Shown in pieces: positions 10,903 through 22,600 of a stretch of 64,000 nucleotides of DNA; position 1 is the first letter of the stretch, and each line of letters begins with the position of its first letter. Origin of the DNA: Arsenophonus sp046530785 (GTDB taxonomy: Bacteria > Pseudomonadota > Gammaproteobacteria > Enterobacterales > Enterobacteriaceae); NCBI GenBank assembly GCA_046530785.1, contig JBHEQT010000003.1, forward strand, positions 62,001 through 126,000. The letters are read 5' to 3'. The translations under genes and the position numbers were made by a program. The notes under the pieces are model-generated. The model did no database searches. It was not told where the DNA came from and saw only the letters and a program-made list of their open reading frames with translations.

Positions 10903-13215
10903 TTATTGATTATTTAAGTCAATATTTGTCTTTAATTCTTGCATTTCTAACTGACATAACGCTTCTGGGTCTTCACTCCATACTGGAAGAACGTGGTAAG
11001 CATTACCTGTACAATTAAAACTACCATCGGTATTTACTCGCATTTCTATAATTCCCTCTGGAGGGCGATTATCCAATATCAATGGAGTTTTATTTTCTAA
11101 ATAACGACGATAAAGATCCAGTGCTCCACTTGCTCCAGTAAGATTTATTGGCTTATTATTGTCGCGACCAACCCAAATAATCGCCACTTCCTTACCATCT
11201 ACGCCAACAAACCAACTATCTCGTAGATCATTTGTTGTTCCAGTTTTACCGGCTAAATGATATTTAGCAAATTTATTCATTAATGAACGGGATGTTCCGC
11301 GTTCAACTACTTTCTGCATACCATACAGTGTTAGATAAGCTCCTTGTGGAGATATTGCCCTTTCTGAAGATGGATAACTTTGATAAAGATCATGATTATC
11401 AGAATCAATAACAGAGCGTAATGAAGATAATGACGCTCGATTTCCTCCGCCACTTATTGTTTGAAACATTTGAGCCGTTTCTACTGGTGTTAAATTTAAG
11501 GCTCCTAACAGCATAGAAGGTACTTTTTCAATAGTATTACTTGGGACACCAAGACGTATTAGTATTTTATTAACTTGTTCTAAACCAACACTTAATCCAA
11601 TATTTACTGTCGGAATATTTAATGAATTAGTAAAGGCATCAATCAACATTACCTTCCCACGGAATCGACGATCATAATTTTTTGGTTTCCATATTTTATT
11701 ATCAAATTTAATACTAATTGGTTCGTCAGGTACTAATGTATTTAAACGAAAACGATCTGGCTCACTTAATGCAGTAAGATAAGTTGATGGTTTAGCTAGT
11801 GAACCAATTGAACGACGTGCATTTAATGCTCGATTAAAACCAGAATATTGTGGTTTCGCTCCTCCAACCATAGCACGAACTTCACCATTAATACGATCAA
11901 CAATCACTATTGTTCCTTCAAGATCAGGCAAATTATATATTTTACGTAAACTATTTATTCCTTGTTCGATACTATTTTCAGCGGATTGCTGTGAAACTGG
12001 ATCTAAGGTAGTAAAAATTTTAGCACCGGAAAGGTTATTCACTTTATTACCTAATTTCTCAACTAATTCTTTCCAAACGAATTCCATAAAGGCAGGTTGA
12101 GGTGATAAAACACCACTTCTTTTTTTAACCCCTAAAGAGCGAACACTCAATATATTATACATTTCATGATCGATAATTTCACGAGTTTCTAACATCTTTA
12201 ATATTAAATTTCGACGATTAAGAGCTAGCGTAGGATTACGCCATGGGTTATATAGTGATGCTCCTTTTACCATACCAACTAATAATGATTGTTGATCAAT
12301 GCTCAGCTCATCGATTGGACGACCAAAATAATAGAAACTAGCAAGGGGAAACCCACGAATTTGGTTATCTCCACTTTGTCCTAAATAGACTTCATTTAAA
12401 TAAAGTTCAAGAATACGTTCTTTTGTATAACGAGAATCCATTAATATTGCCATATAAACTTCATTAGCTTTACGTATTAACGTTCTTTCATTATTTAAAA
12501 ATAAATTTTTAACTAATTGTTGGGTTAACGTACTACCCCCCTGAACAGTCTTACCGGCTATTAAATTAGCGATAACCGCACGTGCAATAGAAGAAACACT
12601 TATCCCATCATGCTCATAAAAATGTTGATCTTCAGTTTCAAGTAGTATTTTGATTAAAGAGTCAGGGAAATTTTCTTTCGGCAAAACTAATCGTTGTTCA
12701 TTATTAGTCGATTGAATCATAGTGATAAGTTTAGGTTCGAGTCGAAAAAATCCAAATGAACGTCCATTCTCTATGTTAGATATATTAATTAATCGAGATT
12801 GCTCAAAACTTAATTTAACTAAAATCTGTTCTTCTCTTTGATCAGGAAAGAGAAATGAACGACGTAATATCTCTATTGTATTATCTTTAACAATATATTC
12901 AGCGGGTAAAGTAATTTTATTTACCTGACGATATTCTATCTCATCTAATAATCGGATCATCTCTTCTTTACTGTAGTTCATACCAGGTTCAAGATTAATG
13001 ATTCTGCTATAAACAGCTGCCGGTAAATTCCAAACTTTTCCATCAAGACGCTCACTGATTTCTTGATATAAATAAATACCATAAATACCAATTAATAATA
13101 GAAAAATTATTGCAATATTGATAAACAATAAAAACCAACGCCATCTATTTTTAAATAGCAAAGACTTATTGCCTTTATTTACCATTAAGGTTCTTTTCCT
13201 TATCGATATCAACAT
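10903..13215 (-). CDS. mrcB: Penicillin-binding protein 1b, bifunctional transglycosylase/transpeptidase
   Basis: The 770-residue protein has the PBP1b layout: short cytoplasmic tail, one membrane segment (about 28-50), UB2H-like region (about 65-165), GT51 transglycosylase (about 180-350) and transpeptidase (about 400-735). The glycosyltransferase glutamate is Glu195 in ETEDQHFYEHDG, followed by GGSTLTQQLVKN. The transpeptidase motifs are SLAK at 472-475 (nucleophile Ser472), SLN at 531-533 and KTG at 657-659. It polymerises and cross-links peptidoglycan at the inner membrane. It is shorter than E. coli PBP1b (844 aa), with losses in the N-terminal tail and the C-terminal extension. Met11 is an alternative start. 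Keeping a class A PBP fits a cell that still builds a wall. Confidence 0.96.
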   Translation of the reverse strand: MLISIRKRTLMVNKGNKSLLFKNRWRWFLLFINIAIIFLLLIGIYGIYLYQEISERLDGKVWNLPAAVYSRIINLEPGMNYSKEEMIRLLDEIEYRQVNKITLPAEYIVKDNTIEILRRSFLFPDQREEQILVKLSFEQSRLINISNIENGRSFGFFRLEPKLITMIQSTNNEQRLVLPKENFPDSLIKILLETEDQHFYEHDGISVSSIARAVIANLIAGKTVQGGSTLTQQLVKNLFLNNERTLIRKANEVYMAILMDSRYTKERILELYLNEVYLGQSGDNQIRGFPLASFYYFGRPIDELSIDQQSLLVGMVKGASLYNPWRNPTLALNRRNLILKMLETREIIDHEMYNILSVRSLGVKKRSGVLSPQPAFMEFVWKELVEKLGNKVNNLSGAKIFTTLDPVSQQSAENSIEQGINSLRKIYNLPDLEGTIVIVDRINGEVRAMVGGAKPQYSGFNRALNARRSIGSLAKPSTYLTALSEPDRFRLNTLVPDEPISIKFDNKIWKPKNYDRRFRGKVMLIDAFTNSLNIPTVNIGLSVGLEQVNKILIRLGVPSNTIEKVPSMLLGALNLTPVETAQMFQTISGGGNRASLSSLRSVIDSDNHDLYQSYPSSERAISPQGAYLTLYGMQKVVERGTSRSLMNKFAKYHLAGKTGTTNDLRDSWFVGVDGKEVAIIWVGRDNNKPINLTGASGALDLYRRYLENKTPLILDNRPPEGIIEMRVNTDGSFNCTGNAYHVLPVWSEDPEALCQLEMQELKTNIDLNNQ

Positions 13216-14536
13216 ATTTTATACTCATAGTTTCTTTTGAATTACTATTTTATGAGATAGTAATTTTTACTATTGGACTTTTTAGATCTTCTCAGAATAA
13301 ATTCATGTTTTTATTTTTAAAAATAGAACAATATTAAATTTTTAATTAATATTTAAATAGTATTACTATTAATATTAGTTAAGAAAAGTGGATTAATCAT
13401 AATTAACAGGTAATCTTTTATGTATATAAAAGAATGATATTTTATCATAATTAGATATAATATTCTAAAGTTAATAACTTTATATTTTGATAATAATAGG
13501 TATTCCGATCTTATCAATAAATTTAATGATGAATATCTAATTTTACTAAGTTAAATGAAAGAAACAATTATTAATTTTACTAATAAAAATTAATAATATC
13601 TTTTTGTATTAAGAAATTATCTATCACATCCAAGGATAAATACTAATATATTATTGGTTTCCGCTACTAAAATTAAATTAATTAATAAAGCGTTATAGAC
13701 TTTATTTCGATTAAAGTTACTATAATTATAAGGTAAAATAAATTAATAATTCATTGTGTGATACTGGGAAGCACTATCATACTAATCTTTGTAAAAAAAT
13801 GAAACTTTAGTTTAGTAATTAATATTAAATAATATTTAAAAAAATATTAAAATTGTTTAGACCTATAGGAAAGTAAAACTTGGTGATAAAATTTATAGTA
13901 ATTAATAATATTATAGAGAAAATAATTTTATTAATTAATTTTAAAAATAATTTTCCGAAATTGTTAAAATTAGTAAAAAGTGAATTTATTTAATAAACAA
14001 AAGGTGCATTTAAAAAAGTTAAAAACAGTAAATAAATTATTTTTTAAAGTAAATTCAGGTGGTAGTTTACGATAAATATTTCTTATTTTTTGATGTTTTT
14101 ATAACGAAAGAAAAATATTTACGTGAACTATATAGTTAATAAATAAAAGAAAGAATAGTTTTATTTTATATTTTATAAAAATCTAATTATAAAGAAAATA
14201 TCCATTGTAAACTATATTTATTCTTTAATATAAACTGTCCATTCTAATTTTTGCAATAAAAAATAAAATTTTCAATAATTTACTATTAGTTTAAATTTTA
14301 TAAATAATATTCAACGGAAATTTATTTATTCAAAATAAATAAGATATTATTTTTTAACAAAATTTCTTTTTATACATAAAATTCTGATAACAACAAAAAC
14401 AAATGATCCTATGCAATAAAATGAATTATGGTAAAGAACCATTGCTAAATATGGAATATTCTGTTATTTATAGCGGCCTTATTTTTCCAAATTTAAATGT
14501 TCTTTTGAATATTTCATGTTTATAAGGAGAAGCATT
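13216..14536. other. Eroded spacer between mrcB and dksA
   Basis: About 1.3 kb without an intact gene. Enterobacterial order predicts hrpB, thpR and sfsA here, which together would need over 3 kb, so most of them must have been deleted. I could not match any fragment. The divergent promoters of mrcB and dksA should lie at its ends, but none stands out from the AT-rich background. Confidence 0.5.
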
Positions 14537-14995
14537 ATGCAAAAAGGGAAAAAACTTAAAAACTCATCTTCCTTAAGTATTTTAGCCATTGCAGGGGTAG
14601 ATTCATACCAAGAAAAACCAGGCGAAAAGTATATGAACGATGCTCAATTAATGCACTTTAAGCGTATTCTCGAAACATGGCGTAATCAACTCAGAAATGA
14701 AGTTGATCGCACTGTAAATCATATGCAAGATGAAGCAATAAATTTCCCTGATCCAGTTGATAGAGCGGTGCAGGAAGAAGAATTTAGCATTGAGTTACGG
14801 AATCGAGATCGAGAACGTAAGTTGATTAAAAAAATCGAGAAAACGCTAAAAAAAGTTGATGATGAAGGTTTTGGTTATTGTGAAAGTTGTGGAATTGAAA
14901 TTGGTATTCGTCGCTTAGAGGCTCGCCCAACAGCTGATTTATGTATTGATTGCAAAACATTAGCTGAAATTCGTGAAAAACAAATGGCAGGTTAG
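14537..14995 (+). CDS. dksA: DksA, RNA polymerase-binding transcription factor
   Basis: The 152-residue protein is nearly identical in length to E. coli DksA (151). It binds the RNA polymerase secondary channel and potentiates ppGpp at stringent promoters. Asp72 and Asp75 (in NFPDPVDR) match the coiled-coil tip aspartates. The zinc finger YCESCG with LCIDC is intact, and the C terminus IREKQMAG is unchanged. I chose the ATG at 14537 because AAGGAG lies at the right distance upstream (14524-14529) and the protein then begins like the family; an earlier in-frame ATG at 14516 would put that ribosome site inside the gene. A strong terminator follows. Its retention alongside a truncated relA is notable. 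Confidence 0.97.
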   Translation: MQKGKKLKNSSSLSILAIAGVDSYQEKPGEKYMNDAQLMHFKRILETWRNQLRNEVDRTVNHMQDEAINFPDPVDRAVQEEEFSIELRNRDRERKLIKKIEKTLKKVDDEGFGYCESCGIEIGIRRLEARPTADLCIDCKTLAEIREKQMAG

Positions 14996-15013
14996 CTAAA
15001 ATTATATATATAT

Positions 15014-15046
15014 AAAAATACGGTACACAAAATGTACCGTATTTTT
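15014..15046 (+). terminator. Rho-independent terminator of dksA
   Basis: A perfect 14-bp stem (15014-15027 with 15033-15046, core ACGGTACA/TGTACCGT), a five-base loop and a T-run lie 18 bases after the dksA stop. The flanking A-run would allow it to work in both directions. Confidence 0.9.
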
Positions 15047-15049
15047 TAA

Positions 15050-15690
15050 ATAAAGGAGTAACTCCAATAATTTCTAAAATTTCAAATTTATTAAACACTT
15101 TTCTTCAATTTCCATAAATATCTTTATCTTAGTTTTAACTATATTAATTACAAAGTCTTTTTGGTAGATATAAAAAGTAAAAATGTTATCAAAAGAACTT
15201 TGAATGGATAAATTGTTTACTTCTAAAAAATATCGGTTATTACTAATTAGTATTTTAAAAATTGAGAGTGTTATGAACTTATATTGAGACTGTAAAATTA
15301 ATCAGTTATAAGTATAATATATATACTATGATCTTTTAACACACATATAAAGTAGAGTAAAATCGCTATTTTACTGCTATTTTTTATAGATAAAGATCTA
15401 TTTAATATTATTGATAATCATAAATGTCTTCTCGTATTATCGAAATTTTCGCTTATATTTTTTTATAAAAGAATTGGAGGTAATATAGACAAAATTAGTC
15501 TAAAACTTTTTATGATAAATTATAAAGTAATTATATGGTAGAGAATCCTTCCTCTTTAACTAAAGAAAATTCATCATTATTATTTAAAAATAATTTATTT
15601 CTTATAATATTGTTATGATGATTATCAATCATTACTAAATTTGTTCACAGCAATAATTTTATTTCACAAAAGATTTAATAATTTTATTAT
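15050..15690. other. Eroded spacer where gluQRS is expected
   Basis: Enterobacterial order places gluQRS between dksA and pcnB. Nothing in this stretch could be matched to it, and no intact frame is present. Confidence 0.4.
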
Positions 15691-16670
15691 GATTTTATTT
15701 ATCTGTTTTGATAAAAGATCATATTATATTTTTATTTAATAATAAATTGTTCTTATATTAAGATTTCTAAAAAAATCATATCCAACCAAGGTGGGGAATT
15801 GCAGATGAACAAAACAAATCTAAGGATTATTTTCGTTAATGTATTATATTTTTTAATTATAAAAAATATTATTAATTATCAATATTTTATTAGTAAATTA
15901 ATTAAGCAAGATGTATAAAATTAGTAATTAGATATATGATTGAATCAATGATTGAATCAAGAGAAGGATGCTAAATACTTATTTGATTTAGCTTACAATC
16001 TAAATATAAAATCGATACTAAAACTAACAATTCTATTTTAGAACTAACATTTTTATTAAAAACTTTATTATCTGTTTAAATTTAAAGAAATGAGAAAATT
16101 ACTATAGAAAAATAAAAAATTATCAACTCAATATCAAAAAATTAAAAGATTATAATCTTTTTCAATCACTTTTCCTATAATTAAATAATACTTAACTTTT
16201 AGTGAAGATTCACCGATGAGATTATCATTAATAAGATGTTAAAAGTATTTTATAGAATAAAAAATAAACATATAATCTTTACATTTTTATTTACAATTAT
16301 GTTATACTAATTAATAGTAACCTATATGGAAAATTTTCTTAGTAAATTTACTTACTCTCTTACGAAATCTTTTCTATCGTGATGAAACTATATCATTGAT
16401 GAACAATTTTATTCTATAGTTGTTTAAACGTATTACTTCAACAATGCATGATATTTTATAGTTATAGTTTAAAACTAACACGTTACTAAAGAAAAATAAA
16501 TAAGCTACTTGAATATTCAAAATTTGCGCTGCATTTGATTTTTAATCTACGTGCTAACTTGAAAAACGATGAGAATTAATAAGAAATTTATTATTGGTAG
16601 AAAATTTCAACAATTTCTAATAATCTAAAATATGGAAATAATTAAAAAATTTATTAATAGATCAAATTAT
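15690..16670 (+). pseudogene. pcnB: Remnant of pcnB (poly(A) polymerase I)
   Basis: pcnB sits between dksA and folK in enterobacteria. Two fragments match in the right order and strand. Near 15790-15835 GGGIADEQNKSKDYF resembles the nucleotidyltransferase motif VGGGVRDLLLGKKPKDFDV, with the catalytic DFD altered. Near 16515-16580 FKICAAFDF, then after a frameshift LRANLKNDEN, resembles the C-terminal FRAAYDLLALRAEVERN. Stops and shifts lie between them. The ends are approximate. Loss would remove the main RNA polyadenylation activity. Confidence 0.55.
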
Positions 16671-16741
16671 CATCAAAATTGCATACGTTTTCGAAGTTAT
16701 AAAAATCGTAAATCAATAAAAAATAACAGATTAAAATAAGA

Positions 16742-17221
16742 ATGGAACGTATTTATATCTCTATTGGAAGCAATCTAAATATTCCTTTACAACAAGCAAA
16801 AAATGCTATTAAAAAATTGCATCATTTACCTAGTACAAAATTAGTTTCTGTTTCCTCTTTTTATCGATCCAAACCTATGGGACCACAAGATCAAACTGAC
16901 TATCTTAATGCAGTTGTTGCTTTAGATACTAAGTTATTACCAGAAACTATACTTGGATATACTCAATCGATTGAATTAATACATGGTAGAATACGTAAGA
17001 TTGATCGTTGGGGGCCAAGAACACTTGATTTGGATATTATCTTATATGGCCAAAAAATTATTCAGACAGAATATTTAACTATCCCTCATTATGAGATTAA
17101 AAAACGTAACTTTATGCTTTATCCTTTAGTAGAAATCGAACCTAATCTACAATTTCCGGATGGTGAATTACTCACTGATAGATTGCTTCTTGTTGGTAAA
17201 AATGGTCTTACCTTATGGTAA
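16742..17221 (+). CDS. folK: 2-amino-4-hydroxy-6-hydroxymethyldihydropteridine pyrophosphokinase
   Basis: The protein has 159 residues, the same as E. coli FolK. It transfers pyrophosphate from ATP to the hydroxymethylpterin, a cytoplasmic step of folate synthesis. SIGSNL near the N terminus, GPQDQTDYLNAVVALDT (about 47-63) and the signature RWGPRTLDLDI (89-99) are intact, with Asp96 and Asp98 as the magnesium ligands. The upstream partner pcnB is decayed, and the panB/panC genes that follow in E. coli are missing, so folK now stands alone. The ATG at 16742 gives the family-standard N terminus; the ribosome site is weak. Confidence 0.96.
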   Translation: MERIYISIGSNLNIPLQQAKNAIKKLHHLPSTKLVSVSSFYRSKPMGPQDQTDYLNAVVALDTKLLPETILGYTQSIELIHGRIRKIDRWGPRTLDLDIILYGQKIIQTEYLTIPHYEIKKRNFMLYPLVEIEPNLQFPDGELLTDRLLLVGKNGLTLW

Positions 17222-17958
17222 TTAAATAATAATTTAATCAACTAAATCAGATGACATAATCCATATTATTTTTTAATAAAATTTAATAAAAATGTATTTT
17301 ATTTTACAAAAAAATAATTGAAAGTTATTTTATTAAATAAAAAATGAATAACATCCTAGATAAGGTTTAAAAAATTTTTTTAAAAAACTACTTTTTCTCC
17401 TAAAAGAAGAAAAAATTAATAATTTTATGATATTAAAATGCTCTAAAAAACCATTTAAACTCTTATTTATTTAAAGGATTTAAAATATTCACGAGATAAA
17501 AGGAAAAATTATTTTTTTAACTATAATAATAAATTTTATATAATAAAATATAGTTAAAAGTTAATTACTATTAAAGAATATCTATTATATTACCTTAAAA
17601 TTAAGTTTTGTATTATTTTTTGTTTTTTTATTTATGTTCACTTAAATAAAAAGAATTGTTAAATATTATCACCCAATCATTTAAATGATATCTTCACTAT
17701 TCTTTTAATGTAAATATTAATTTGTTCAAATTTAATTGAAATTATTCTTCAAGTCTAAATAGTCTAAATAGTCTAAAAGAGACTATATAAAAAGTGGATA
17801 TTAACTTCGATCGATTTTTCTATCGAAGAACTTTTTACTGTAAAACTGATGATTTCCTAATAAATAAAAATTTATAATAATAAATATAGTAGTAATTATA
17901 ATAGAATCGAAAAATATCATAATTGAGTTGTATGTTTATCTTAATTGAGTTCTATCTA
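17222..17958. other. Eroded spacer between convergent folK and yadH
   Basis: About 740 bases replacing panB, panC and panD of the E. coli order. No fragment of these was recognised; the length shows that most was deleted. It contains a short tandem repeat, three copies of a 9-base unit AGTCTAAAT (third copy ending in A) at 17752-17778, and a weak 7-bp inverted repeat near 17806-17830. Confidence 0.5.
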
Positions 17959-18729
17959 TTAGGATCTTAATCCTTTTCCTTTTTCAATTAAATACCAAGT
18001 TATTGAATATAAAATAATGATAAAAATTACTAATATTGATAAGGTAATAGATAATGTGATATCGCTAATACCAAGAAATCCATAACGTAATCCGCTAATC
18101 ATATATACAATTATATTAAGTTTAGATACCATTTTCCAAAATTCAGGTAAAAGAGATAAAGAATAAAAAACACCCCCCAAATAAGTTAATGGTGTTAAAA
18201 CAAAGGTAGGAATAATACTAATATCATCAAATGTTTTAGCAAATATCGCATTTACTAATCCAGCTAACGAAAATAAAATTGCTGTCATTAATATGGTAAT
18301 AATTACCACCCACCAAGAATAAATTTCTAATGGGACAAAAAATAACGAAACAATGGTAACTAAAATACCAATTAATACCCCTCTAGCAACCCCACCACCA
18401 ACAAATCCAAGTATCACAATATGGGTAGTAACTGGTGCAACTAGCAATTCTTCAATACTTTTTTGAAATTTTGCACCAAAAAAAGAGGAACAAACATTAG
18501 CATAAGCGTTAGTAATCACTGACATCATAATCAAACCAGGAATAATAAATTTCGTGTAATTCACCCCATCCATATTCCCAATTCTTTCTCCAATTAAACT
18601 ACCAAAAATAATAAAATAAAGAGATATAGTAATGACAGGAGGCAATAAAGTTTGTACCCAAATACGAGAAAAACGTGTTATTTCTTTAATCCAAATTGTT
18701 TTCATCGCAACCCAGTATACCTGAATCAT
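17959..18729 (-). CDS. yadH: YadH, ABC-2 type exporter membrane protein
   Basis: The 256-residue protein is a full-length ABC-2 permease with about six hydrophobic segments. It starts with the amphipathic WIKEITRFSRIWVQTLLPP helix typical of YadH and NodJ-like permeases and has the conserved TPLTYLGGVFYSLSLLP loop near 180-196. It pairs with the ATPase gene directly upstream; 14 bases separate the two on the same strand. The substrate of YadGH is not established. Both halves being intact where neighbours have decayed suggests that the exporter matters to this cell. Confidence 0.93.
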   Translation of the reverse strand: MIQVYWVAMKTIWIKEITRFSRIWVQTLLPPVITISLYFIIFGSLIGERIGNMDGVNYTKFIIPGLIMMSVITNAYANVCSSFFGAKFQKSIEELLVAPVTTHIVILGFVGGGVARGVLIGILVTIVSLFFVPLEIYSWWVVIITILMTAILFSLAGLVNAIFAKTFDDISIIPTFVLTPLTYLGGVFYSLSLLPEFWKMVSKLNIIVYMISGLRYGFLGISDITLSITLSILVIFIIILYSITWYLIEKGKGLRS

Positions 18730-18743
18730 CCTATGGTTCCCCC

Positions 18744-19673
18744 TTATTTTATCGATAGTGGACGTTCTTTATTCATTAAACTAAGAAATAATTCCTCCAA
18801 ACGATTTACCTTATTGCGCATACTTGTTATTTGTATGGCTTGCGTAGACAATTGGTTAAATAAATTCTGCAAACCCTGATTTCGAAGTACATCGACTTCT
18901 AGGGTTGAAATATCTACCAGCCTGAATTTATAACCATCTAATTTAGGAATAGGGCTCTTTACTGCCAAATCAAAAATAAATGTTTCTGACTCTAACTGAT
19001 TAATTAATTTTTTCATACTGGTATTTTCAATTAGTTCACCATATTGAATAATTCCAATATTACGGCATAACATTTCTGCTTCTTCAAGATAATGAGTAGT
19101 TAAAATAATAGTGGTACCCTGCTTGTTTAATGTCTTAAAAAAACTCCACATTGAGCGACGTAATTTAATATCAATTCCTGCGGTTGGTTCATCTAAAATT
19201 AATAATTTTGGTTGATGCATTAATGCGCGAGCTATCATTAAACGACGTTTCATACCACCTGATAGATCTCGAGCTGGCTTGTTACGTTTATTCCACAAAT
19301 CCAGTTGAGAAAGATATATTTTTGCTCTAGAAAAAGCTATTGAACGTGAAATCCCATAATAACCAGCTTGGTTTATTACTATTTGTAATGCTGTTTCAAA
19401 CGGATTGAAATTGAATTCTTGAGGTACTAAACCCAATTGACGTTTTACATTCACAAGATCTTTATCAAGATCATATCCAAATACTTTTACTTTACCGCTC
19501 GTTTTATTAACTAATGAACTGGTAATACCAATTATCGTTGATTTACCTGCACCATTAGGCCCTAATAAGGCATAAAAATCACCAATTTCAACCTGTAAAT
19601 CAATTCCGGTTAATGCTTTTACACCCCCAGAATAGGTTTTTGTAAGTTGGAGCAGTTCTAAAGCATAAGTCAT
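18744..19673 (-). CDS. yadG: YadG, ABC exporter ATP-binding protein
   Basis: The 309-residue protein has a complete ABC ATPase: Walker A GPNGAGKST at 38-46, Q-loop VPQEFNF near 83-89, signature LSGGM at 137-141, Walker B LLILDEP at 157-163 and an H-loop in ILTTHYLEEAE. The C-terminal 80 residues form the accessory region of this subfamily. It powers the YadH permease encoded directly downstream, and the two are surely co-transcribed. The order yadG-yadH and the neighbourhood match E. coli. Confidence 0.95.
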   Translation of the reverse strand: MTYALELLQLTKTYSGGVKALTGIDLQVEIGDFYALLGPNGAGKSTIIGITSSLVNKTSGKVKVFGYDLDKDLVNVKRQLGLVPQEFNFNPFETALQIVINQAGYYGISRSIAFSRAKIYLSQLDLWNKRNKPARDLSGGMKRRLMIARALMHQPKLLILDEPTAGIDIKLRRSMWSFFKTLNKQGTTIILTTHYLEEAEMLCRNIGIIQYGELIENTSMKKLINQLESETFIFDLAVKSPIPKLDGYKFRLVDISTLEVDVLRNQGLQNLFNQLSTQAIQITSMRNKVNRLEELFLSLMNKERPLSIK

Positions 19674-22600
19674 AAAAACCTTTCTTATCTATTTTTACTT
19701 TAAAATAATAATAATTACAATATTAGTAATCTTTTTTTAATTAACTATAGCTAATAGTTAAGAAATATTTCAAATCAAATTTGAATACTGTAAAAGATCA
19801 TTATCATAATTAAACATAACTAATCCCGCATATGAATTATAATTAAAAAATAAGTAAATATTTAAAAAAATCTAGAGTGGTCAAAATAAGTAACCAAAAT
19901 AATCTTTTAAATAAATTAAAAAACTTCAAAATTTATATTTTCTGTGGATAGAGAAGGTTACTCTAATACCAATCATATTTGGTTGAAAATTAATTAAAGT
20001 GTTCGGATACAGACGATTTATTTGGTAAAAAAATACAGTTAGTTTCTTAACTCTATAATAATTTAAATTACCAAATTTTATTCAATATTCAATTTTTATA
20101 ATAAAAATTGAATATGTTATTATTTATTATGCTTTTGACTCTATCAAATTGGAAATTAATAATAAAAACAAGGATTATTTAATAATAACTAGATAGGTTA
20201 GAGTGCATATCCTTTTTTATATTTTTAAAATATAGAGATCTATTTTAGATAAAATTTATGTTTTAAAAAACACCACTAATATGCTATATAAAGTAATTGA
20301 GAAGAGTTATGATTTTTATCATTTAACAATAATATAAAATGATTAACGAAACAAGATAAAATCTGGTAGATCAATGATCTTAATCATTGCAAGAATATCT
20401 TTAAATATTTTGAAAGATATACCGATAAGTTATTACTAAATTAAATTTGAAAAATAAATAAAGTAAATAATTCTTCAATCAAGTATTTAATAATTTTTTA
20501 CAAAATTAAAAATAAATATCGATATTGTTATGAAGAATACTTTATATTATAACCAATAATAAATTTAGATCTTTCATATCCATAAAAGAAATTCCTTAAA
20601 AATAAAAACTTTACTTTATGTTAGAATGTTTTTAATCATTTTAAATATATCAAAGAATTTAAAATTATATAATTTTATGAATTTTGAGAATTTTATCAGA
20701 AACAATAATATATTTTAGAAAAATATTTTTACTAAAGAGTATTTATTCAAAATCTTATGATTTATATATAGAAAATTAAAGTTATTACATTTCTATAATT
20801 TGAAAATTATATTAATTGGAATATTATAAATTAATATCAATTTTAAGAAAGAAATCAATCCATAAAATAAAAGAATTTTCTAAAAAACTAACTAACAGAA
20901 ACTCATCTTGTAATGATATATAATATTAAAAATTCTATTTTAGTATCTCATTGATAATTAATATATTATTTAGAATTCTTTTTCTGAAAAAACTATAGAA
21001 TTTTTCCTCATTTTTTTTAAATTTTGATTGAAAGCAAAATATATATTTTCAATTTAATCAGAATTAAAAGACAAATAAAAACATTATTTAATATTTATTG
21101 GTAACAAAAATATAAATCAATTATCTAATATAATAACTTTAAGTTAATTAAAAATAATCTTCATATTTGCATCTTTATTTTTTAACAAAATATGATTTAT
21201 ATCATAATTAAGGATAGTATTTATTTTCTGCATTATTAAAAGTTTATCAATCAAAAAACAATGATTAAGCATTTCTTTCTTATTCTCTAAAATTGAATTT
21301 ATGAATATGAAAAGGATTTAAACATTATATTAAAAAATTTGATATGATCTATCGTTCATATTGAACTTTTAGTATAAATACTACTTTAATTTTGAAAATT
21401 CATTATTCATACTAATAACATATAACAAATAAAATAATTGATTTATTGATGCTTAAAACTTTCATGATAATGATCAGTTAATAGATGAACCTTATTATTA
21501 TTTATGATACTTAAATAATCCATAGATAATTATCTTTGATAAAGATTCATCATTATATAGTTTTAAAAACACTATATTCTGTAATGTTAAACCAAGTATC
21601 TATTATCAAGCATAATTGCGCGACTACCTAATTTCTGTAAAGTTAGATTTTAATATTGTGATTATACATAATTAAAGAGTTATTTATCAACTAAATAGCT
21701 CTCAAATTCAATTTCATTTCAACTTAATGTTGGTAATATTAAACTATCGATTAAATAAATCGCACTTAAATTATTTAATCCATATTTATTTGATGAAGAA
21801 ATATGATAAATATCAAACGTTTTATTGTTTTAAATTCATAATCAAAGAATAAATTACAAAACCTTCTCTAACACTTATAATCACTAAAGTAGTCTTCATT
21901 TATATAACAGATTTATTTAAGAAAATATAATAAATCGTTATACAAGCTAGTTTTAGCTAATATAACTTCCATTATACGATATTAAAGTATTAATAAGTTT
22001 TTTACAAAAAAATACTATTTAAATAATTATATCAACCTATAATACTATCTACATACAATATTTAAACGTTTATTTTAAAAATAATAAAAATATATAATAT
22101 ATTTCCAAAATTTCTTTGAAAATTTATGTGATTAGATGTTTTAATTTTTAATTAAAAGTAAACTAGTCAATCTCACATTGCAATTTACTAATCGGTTTGT
22201 TATAGAAATATAGTAAAACTAAAAAATGGACCGAATATTGTTGATTAATAAAAAATTAACGATTTTCTAAAAATTTACTTTTATTACCGAATTAAAGATG
22301 TCAATAATTTCTCTGAAATTTTAAGTACATAACAATTTAAATTTTTAAGATATTCTTAGATTATTGATATAAATATTAATAGAACAGAACACAGTATCCT
22401 AAATTTACGTTTAATAATTAAGCGTTATAAAGATCATTTATAATTCCACATTACTAATGATTTTTTGGTAAATTTCATTTTTTACATTAAGTAATTTGAA
22501 TTCTAATTTCATTAAAATTATTTATCCTTATTAAGAATAAATAAATAGATAAAAAGAAGGATTAAATGAAGAGATATATAGAAGATAATTCAAAATTAGT

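Noticed and set aside
14826..15098. 90-codon minus-strand frame overlapping the dksA end
   Set aside because: It is antisense to conserved dksA sequence and to its terminator.
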